Positions 5,793-11,078 of a stretch of DNA of 11,078 bases are shown piece after piece. The stretch's first letter is position 1, and each line of letters begins with the position of its first letter. The stretch is from assembly GCA_004173415.1 (NCBI GenBank), contig SEHC01000030.1, positions 1 through 11,078 of the forward strand. Direction: 5' to 3'. The stretch is from Lysobacteraceae bacterium (lineage in GTDB: Bacteria; Pseudomonadota; Gammaproteobacteria; Xanthomonadales; Xanthomonadaceae). Under the pieces are notes generated by a model that did not search any database, was not told the origin of the DNA, and was given only the letters and a program-made list of their open reading frames with translations. A program made the position numbers and the translations under genes.

Positions 5793-6895
5793 GCACTGGG
5801 TCCGTTTTCGTCCGGGAGGTCGTTGCCCGGGGGCACCGCCTGCAGCAACGGCGGCAACGGCGCGACCTCGATGCGATCGCGGCCCTTGCGCTTGGCCTCG
5901 TACAGGGCCGCATCGGCGACCCGGACCCATTCGGTGACCCCGCCGATCGACGGGTTGATCTCGGCCAGGCCGGTGCTGATCGTGCATCTCAGCGTCCCGT
6001 CGGCGAACTCGCAGGCCGCCACCTGGCGGCGCAGGCGTTCGGCGGCCACAATCGCCTCCTCCCAGCGCGTCTCCGGCATGATGATGCCGAACTCGTCTCC
6101 GCCATAGCGGCCACCGCTGTCCATGTCGCGCAGGCAGGCCTGCAACAGGCGGGCGAACTGCTCGATCACCACGTCTCCGGCGGTGTGCCCGTGGTTGTCG
6201 TTGATCTGCTTGAACCCGTCTATGTCGATCATCATCAGCACCGCCGGCCGGCCGTGGCGCACGAAGCGGTCAAGTTCCAGGTTGGCGGCGTACAGCCACT
6301 GCTGCCGGTTCAACAGGCCGGTGGCGGTATCGAACCGCGAGGTCTTCTCCAGCGCGCGCTTCTGCTGCAGGGTCTTCTGCGCCAGAACCCGGCTGCTGCT
6401 TCCTATGACCAGCGGCAGGACCACCAGGATCGGCAGGCAGGCCAGCAGGGTCGGGTAACTGGTCACCGGCTCGAACGGGAAGCCGAAGGCGGCACTGGCC
6501 AGCAGGCAGGTGCCCGCCATGACCGCCAGGGTCTTGGCGGCGAAGCGCCGCCCGCCGACGATGATGTGGTTCATGGTCAGCAGGATGGCCAGCAGCGCGC
6601 TGGGCAGGGTGTCGAAGGCCATCGCCGCGATCCAGAAACCGCTCTGGGCCGAATCGACCAGCAGGTTGCGGTATTCCACCCGCAACGGGTCCTCGCTGCC
6701 CGCGGCCAGCGCATAGGCCAGGTGGCTCCACATCAGCCCGAAGAACAGCAACAGCACCCACAGCCACACCGGACTGGCATGCGCATAAAGCACCGTGCCC
6801 ACGGCCAGCGCGCCCAGCGCGAAGCCGACCGAGCGCATCGGATGCATGCGCTTGCTGAAGTTGAGACTACGGCTTTCGTCGCGTTCCCTGTCCAT
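5789..6895 (-). CDS. Diguanylate cyclase with MASE2 membrane sensor domain and GGDEF domain
   Basis: Makes the second messenger c-di-GMP from two GTP. The 368-aa protein has an N-terminal MASE2-type membrane region (about 21-165), with several hydrophobic segments and the motif WSHLAYALA...EYRNLLVDS (56-82), as in E. coli DgcC/AdrA. A short linker with a coiled-coil look (about 170-186) follows, then a GGDEF domain (about 187-345). Active-site residues seen: DIDGFKQINDNHGHTAGD (224-241) for metal and GTP binding and RYGGDEFG (263-270). The inhibitory I-site RxxD is intact as RDMD (256-259), five residues before GGDEF, so product inhibition is expected. The start is uncertain: ATG 6895 has no clear ribosome-binding site and a CATAAT hexamer lies only about 8 nt upstream; ATGs at 6847 and 6838 would still keep MASE2. 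It lies 89 bp downstream of the response regulator on the same strand. Confidence 0.92.
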   Translation of the reverse strand: MDRERDESRSLNFSKRMHPMRSVGFALGALAVGTVLYAHASPVWLWVLLLFFGLMWSHLAYALAAGSEDPLRVEYRNLLVDSAQSGFWIAAMAFDTLPSALLAILLTMNHIIVGGRRFAAKTLAVMAGTCLLASAAFGFPFEPVTSYPTLLACLPILVVLPLVIGSSSRVLAQKTLQQKRALEKTSRFDTATGLLNRQQWLYAANLELDRFVRHGRPAVLMMIDIDGFKQINDNHGHTAGDVVIEQFARLLQACLRDMDSGGRYGGDEFGIIMPETRWEEAIVAAERLRRQVAACEFADGTLRCTISTGLAEINPSIGGVTEWVRVADAALYEAKRKGRDRIEVAPLPPLLQAVPPGNDLPDENGPSA

Positions 6896-6984
6896 CGGCC
6901 GATTATGGGCCAGGCGACATGGCCGCGTCGTGTTCGTGGTCCGGGTGCAGGCCGGCCACGCCCGCGCATCACTGCGGGGACCGG

Positions 6985-7653
6985 CTAGTCCTGCTCTTCC
7001 GGCGGCAGCACCAGGGCCTCGGGATCGACCGAAAGCCGCCCGGCCATCAGCACCGCCTGGGTCCGGTTGGTGACCCCCAGCTTGCGCAGGATGGCGGTGA
7101 CGTGGGCCTTGATCGTGGCTTCGGAAACGCCCAGGTCATAGGCGATCTGCTTGTTGAGCCGGCCGGCGCCCAGCATCTGCAGGACGCGGAACTGCTGCGG
7201 GGTCAGGTCGCGCAGGCGCTGCGCCACTTCGTACTCGTCGCGGCCGATGCCCGGTGCGGCCAGGGCCTCCGGCGGGGCCCAGCGTTCACCGTCCAGGACC
7301 CGGGCGATGGCCGAGCCGATGGTCTCCGAAGCCGCCGACTTGGGAATGAAGCCCAGCGCGCCATGGTCCAGCGCACGGCGCATGACGCTTGCCTCCTCGC
7401 GCGCCGACACCACCACCACCGGCAGCTGCGGATGCAGCATGCGCAGGTGGACCAGGGCATTGAAGCCGTGCGCGCCGGGCATGTTCAGATCCATCAGCAG
7501 CAGGTCGGCATCGGGGTGGTCATCGACCAGCGCGTACAGCGCATCGACGCTGTCGGCCTCGTGCAGGCGGACCCCGGGCATCACCCGCTGCACCGCGCCG
7601 CGCAGGGCTTCGCGGAACAGGGGATGGTCGTCGGCGATCAGCAGGGTGGTCAT
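6985..7653 (-). CDS. LuxR/NarL-type response regulator, CrbR/ErdR-like
   Basis: A 222-aa two-component response regulator. Receiver domain: acidic pair Asp8-Asp9 in IADDHPLFRE, phospho-acceptor Asp55 in LLLMDLNMPG, switch Ser83, and Lys105 in GFIPKS. The DNA-binding domain is a LuxR-type helix-turn-helix (about 148-212): LTPQQFRVLQML, then GRLNKQIAYDLGVSEATIKAHVTAILRKLGVTNRTQAV, with the GVSEATIKAHVTAILRKL recognition region typical of NarL/FixJ regulators. It follows acs by 176 bp on the same strand. In Pseudomonas and Vibrio, regulators of this type (CrbR/ErdR with sensor CrbS/MxtR) activate acs, so the same role is a reasonable inference; the partner kinase is not in the window. No clear Shine-Dalgarno precedes the ATG at 7653: the upstream minus strand is pyrimidine-rich because of the repeat array. 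Confidence 0.9.
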   Translation of the reverse strand: MTTLLIADDHPLFREALRGAVQRVMPGVRLHEADSVDALYALVDDHPDADLLLMDLNMPGAHGFNALVHLRMLHPQLPVVVVSAREEASVMRRALDHGALGFIPKSAASETIGSAIARVLDGERWAPPEALAAPGIGRDEYEVAQRLRDLTPQQFRVLQMLGAGRLNKQIAYDLGVSEATIKAHVTAILRKLGVTNRTQAVLMAGRLSVDPEALVLPPEEQD

Positions 7654-7680
7654 AGGGCGAGGAGTGCGTGGGGAGGAGTG

Positions 7681-7757
7681 AGTGGAAAGGAACGAGTGGA
7701 AAGGAACGAGTGGAGGGAAACGAGGAACGAGTGGACAAGGATGAGTGGGAAAGATCG
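7681..7757 (+). repeat. Tandem 14-bp repeats, consensus AGTGGAAAGGAACG
   Basis: Units start at 7681, 7695 (identical to the first), 7709, 7730 and 7744, with a 7-bp half unit AGGAACG at 7723-7729. The array is strongly purine-rich on the plus strand and lies just upstream of the response regulator start. Divergence grows toward 7757. It stands in inverted orientation to the heptad array at 7775-7823; a short CGAC-GTT-GTCG stem (7756-7766) marks the centre between them. No reading frame is supported here. Confidence 0.85.
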
Positions 7758-7774
7758 ACGTTGTCGTTGCTTCT

Positions 7775-7823
7775 ACTCGTTTCTCGTTTCTCGTTACTCG
7801 TTCCTCGTTCCTAGCTCCTCGTT
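7775..7823 (-). repeat. Tandem 7-bp repeats, NCTCGTT (AACGAGN on the minus strand)
   Basis: Seven contiguous heptads (ACTCGTT, TCTCGTT twice, ACTCGTT, CCTCGTT, the degenerate CCTAGCT, CCTCGTT) end 6 nt from the acs stop codon. The array is complementary to the 14-bp array: AACGAGGAACGAG at 7719-7731 pairs perfectly with 7797-7809. In the minus-strand transcript running from acs into the response regulator, the two arrays can fold into a long hairpin with several registers. Confidence 0.85.
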
Positions 7824-7829
7824 CCTGCC

Positions 7830-9773
<1,944 letters not shown>

Positions 9774-9780
9774 CGGGGTT

Positions 9781-9785
9781 TCTCC
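9781..9785 (-). promoter_or_regulatory. Ribosome-binding site (GGAGA) fixing the acs start
   Basis: On the minus strand GGAGA lies 7 nt before the ATG at 9773. This decides between that start and upstream in-frame ones, and gives a protein of normal Acs length. Confidence 0.75.
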
Positions 9786-10010
9786 ATGCAGGGCTGCCAT
9801 GGGCAGCGCTGGTGGGGGTGGATGCTGGAACCCGAGTTTGCCCCATTCATCCTTGGCGCGTTGCAACAAAGCGCTTAGACCATCGTCGTAACGCCCCGGC
9901 CCGCCTGGCTCGCGGCGGAGCGCTTTCGACTAATGGCGAATAGGCGGCGCCCGCCCGGGTCGCGCAGGCTGCGCCGCAACCGTGCGTTCTGCGCGGCTAT
10001 CCGCATCGGG

Positions 10011-10017
10011 AGAGGGA
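10011..10017 (+). promoter_or_regulatory. Ribosome-binding site (AGAGGGA) of the porin gene
   Basis: Purine-rich AGAGGGA ends 3 nt before the ATG at 10021, with GGGAG just upstream. It supports this start over the in-frame ATG at 10042, and the resulting protein begins with a proper signal peptide. Confidence 0.65.
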
Positions 10018-10020
10018 ACA

Positions 10021-11078
10021 ATGAGCAAACCCATCGTAGCCATGGCGCGTCGGCCACTGGCGGCGGCATTGCTGGTCGCGCTGATCGCGCCAGGCATGGC
10101 CTTGGCGGAAACCGCGAAGGAGAAGCAACTGGAAGCACGCGTGGCGGCGCTGGAGCAGCAGATCCAGGCGCTGCTTTCCTCGCAGCAACAGCAGCAGAGC
10201 GCGATCGTCGAGACCCAGGCCCAGGTGACCGAGGTCAAGGCGGCCCAGGCCGCCCCGGCCGACGGCAAGCCGCGGATCCAGACCGGCCCGATCACCCCGG
10301 GCGCCAACCCGGGCACGTCGTTCACCTACGGCGGCTTCATCAAGATGGACGCCATGTACACCGACACCAGCGACGGGCGCATCGCCGATGGTTCGTCGGG
10401 GCGCCTGTTCTACCTGCCCAGTTCGATCCCGGTGGGCGGACCGACGGCCGATGGCGGCGACGCCTACACGGACTACCACGCGCAGTTCTCGCGCTTCTAC
10501 TTCAGCGCCGACACGGTCACCGCCGAAGGCAACAAGTTCAAGGCCTACATCGAGGCCGACATGTTCGGCGGCGGCAGCAATGCCCTGGCCGGCAACGAGA
10601 CCGCGACCAACACCTATGCGGTGTCCCTGCGCCAGGCCTACGTGAGCTGGAACAACTGGCTGGCCGGCCAGACCTGGTCGAACTTCATGGACACCGCGGC
10701 GCTGCCCGACGCGGTCGATTTCGTCGGCGTCACCGATGGCACGGTGTTCGTGCGCCAGGCCCAGTTGCGCTACACCAAGGGGCCGTGGTCGTTCTCGGCG
10801 GAGAATCCGCAGACCACCATCACTCCGTACCTCAATGGCGGCGCGCGCTTCAACAGCGGGGACAACGTCATGCCCGACCTGACCGGCCGCTACGTCACCA
10901 AGGGCGACTGGGGCCATTTCAGCGTCGCCGGCATGGTCCGCCAGTTCAAGTACCTGGACGAAACCGACACCGGCGGCGCGGTCAGCGTCTCGGGCAAGTT
11001 CAACCTGGGCAAGAGCGACGACATCCGCTACGCGGTCAACGCCGGCAGCGGCATCGGCCGCTACCTGGCCTTCGGCCT
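10021..11078 (+). CDS. DcaP-like outer-membrane porin (3' end beyond the window)
   Basis: The first 352 codons are present and open to the window edge. Residues 1-29 are a signal peptide: MARRPL charge, hydrophobic AAALLVALIAPGM, and cleavage after ALA, before Glu30. Residues about 33-73 form a coiled coil rich in Gln and Ala (LEARVAALEQQIQALL), the periplasmic N-terminal helix typical of DcaP-type trimeric porins. The beta-barrel starts near FTYGGFIKMDAMY (101-113), and later strands show alternating aromatic and polar residues (QFSRFYFSAD, KAYIEADMFGG, QAYVSWNNWLAGQTWSNF). DcaP of Acinetobacter was tied to dicarboxylate uptake. Placed divergently from acs, a role in letting small carboxylates cross the outer membrane is plausible but inferred. 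Family assignment is good; the exact substrate is unknown. Confidence 0.85.
   Translation, partial: MSKPIVAMARRPLAAALLVALIAPGMALAETAKEKQLEARVAALEQQIQALLSSQQQQQSAIVETQAQVTEVKAAQAAPADGKPRIQTGPITPGANPGTSFTYGGFIKMDAMYTDTSDGRIADGSSGRLFYLPSSIPVGGPTADGGDAYTDYHAQFSRFYFSADTVTAEGNKFKAYIEADMFGGGSNALAGNETATNTYAVSLRQAYVSWNNWLAGQTWSNFMDTAALPDAVDFVGVTDGTVFVRQAQLRYTKGPWSFSAENPQTTITPYLNGGARFNSGDNVMPDLTGRYVTKGDWGHFSVAGMVRQFKYLDETDTGGAVSVSGKFNLGKSDDIRYAVNAGSGIGRYLAFG

Larger units (their letters stand above)
9774..10020. promoter_or_regulatory. Divergent acs/porin intergenic region
   Basis: This 247-bp gap should hold both promoters. Visible structure: an 8-bp palindrome GTTGCAAC (9860-9867) flanked by GCGC motifs; an imperfect inverted repeat CTAAT-GGCG-AATAG (9930-9943) near the middle; and a GC-rich stretch up to about 10000. 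The central inverted repeat is the best candidate for a regulator site, perhaps for the adjacent response regulator, but no known consensus was matched. No clear sigma70 -35/-10 pair stands out. Confidence 0.4.

Noticed and set aside
5790..5987. N-terminal extension of the DUF924 protein up to 5987
   Set aside because: The extension lies inside the 3' end of the cyclase gene in another frame and is low in family likeness; ATG 5792 gives the normal family start.
7681..7823. CRISPR or integron-like array
   Set aside because: Direct tandem 14-bp and 7-bp units without unique spacers and without cas or integrase genes nearby.

Overview
The window is GC-rich chromosomal DNA from a gammaproteobacterium, most probably of the Xanthomonadaceae/Lysobacteraceae (Lysobacter, Luteimonas, Pseudoxanthomonas, Stenotrophomonas group). 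This rests on protein likeness, the very GC-rich third positions, and a GTAG-headed REP repeat of the type abundant in that family. No rRNA, tRNA, CRISPR, phage or insertion-sequence gene was seen. Gene density is high and all ten genes look intact, apart from the two cut by the window edges.

Layout. 1-402 (-): N-terminal part of the ribosome-assembly GTPase RsgA. 503-1798 (+): AlaA-type alanine aminotransferase. 1803-1949: degenerate palindromic repeat. 1955-2605 and 2602-3300 (+): an SGNH hydrolase and a SAM methyltransferase, translationally coupled by an ATGA overlap. 3295-3435: an inverted pair of GTAG-type REP sequences, one with its head reiterated five times in tandem; it supplies the stop codons of both flanking genes. 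3430-4227 (-): membrane-anchored polysaccharide deacetylase. 4287-5213 (+): a three-domain protein made of monothiol glutaredoxin, a cysteine-less IscA-like domain and a rhodanese. 5250-5792 and 5789-6895 (-): a DUF924 protein behind a MASE2-GGDEF diguanylate cyclase, again with an ATGA overlap. 6985-7653 (-): LuxR-type response regulator. 7681-7823: two inverted arrays of 14-bp and 7-bp tandem repeats. 7830-9773 (-): acetyl-CoA synthetase. 10021-11078 (+): start of a DcaP-like porin, divergent from acs.

How the genes work together. The right half looks like an acetate/carboxylate utilisation locus. Acs activates acetate. The adjacent response regulator resembles CrbR/ErdR, which control acs in other gammaproteobacteria. 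The divergent porin may admit small carboxylates. A c-di-GMP synthase lies downstream on the same strand, which might tie carbon status to lifestyle (inference). The left half is housekeeping metabolism plus an uncharacterised envelope- or metabolite-related trio (hydrolase, methyltransferase, deacetylase).

No wholly new system is evident. The most interesting signals are the REP head amplification that ends two convergent genes, the inverted heptad/14-mer arrays between acs and its presumed regulator, and the cysteine-free IscA-like domain inside the glutaredoxin-rhodanese fusion.
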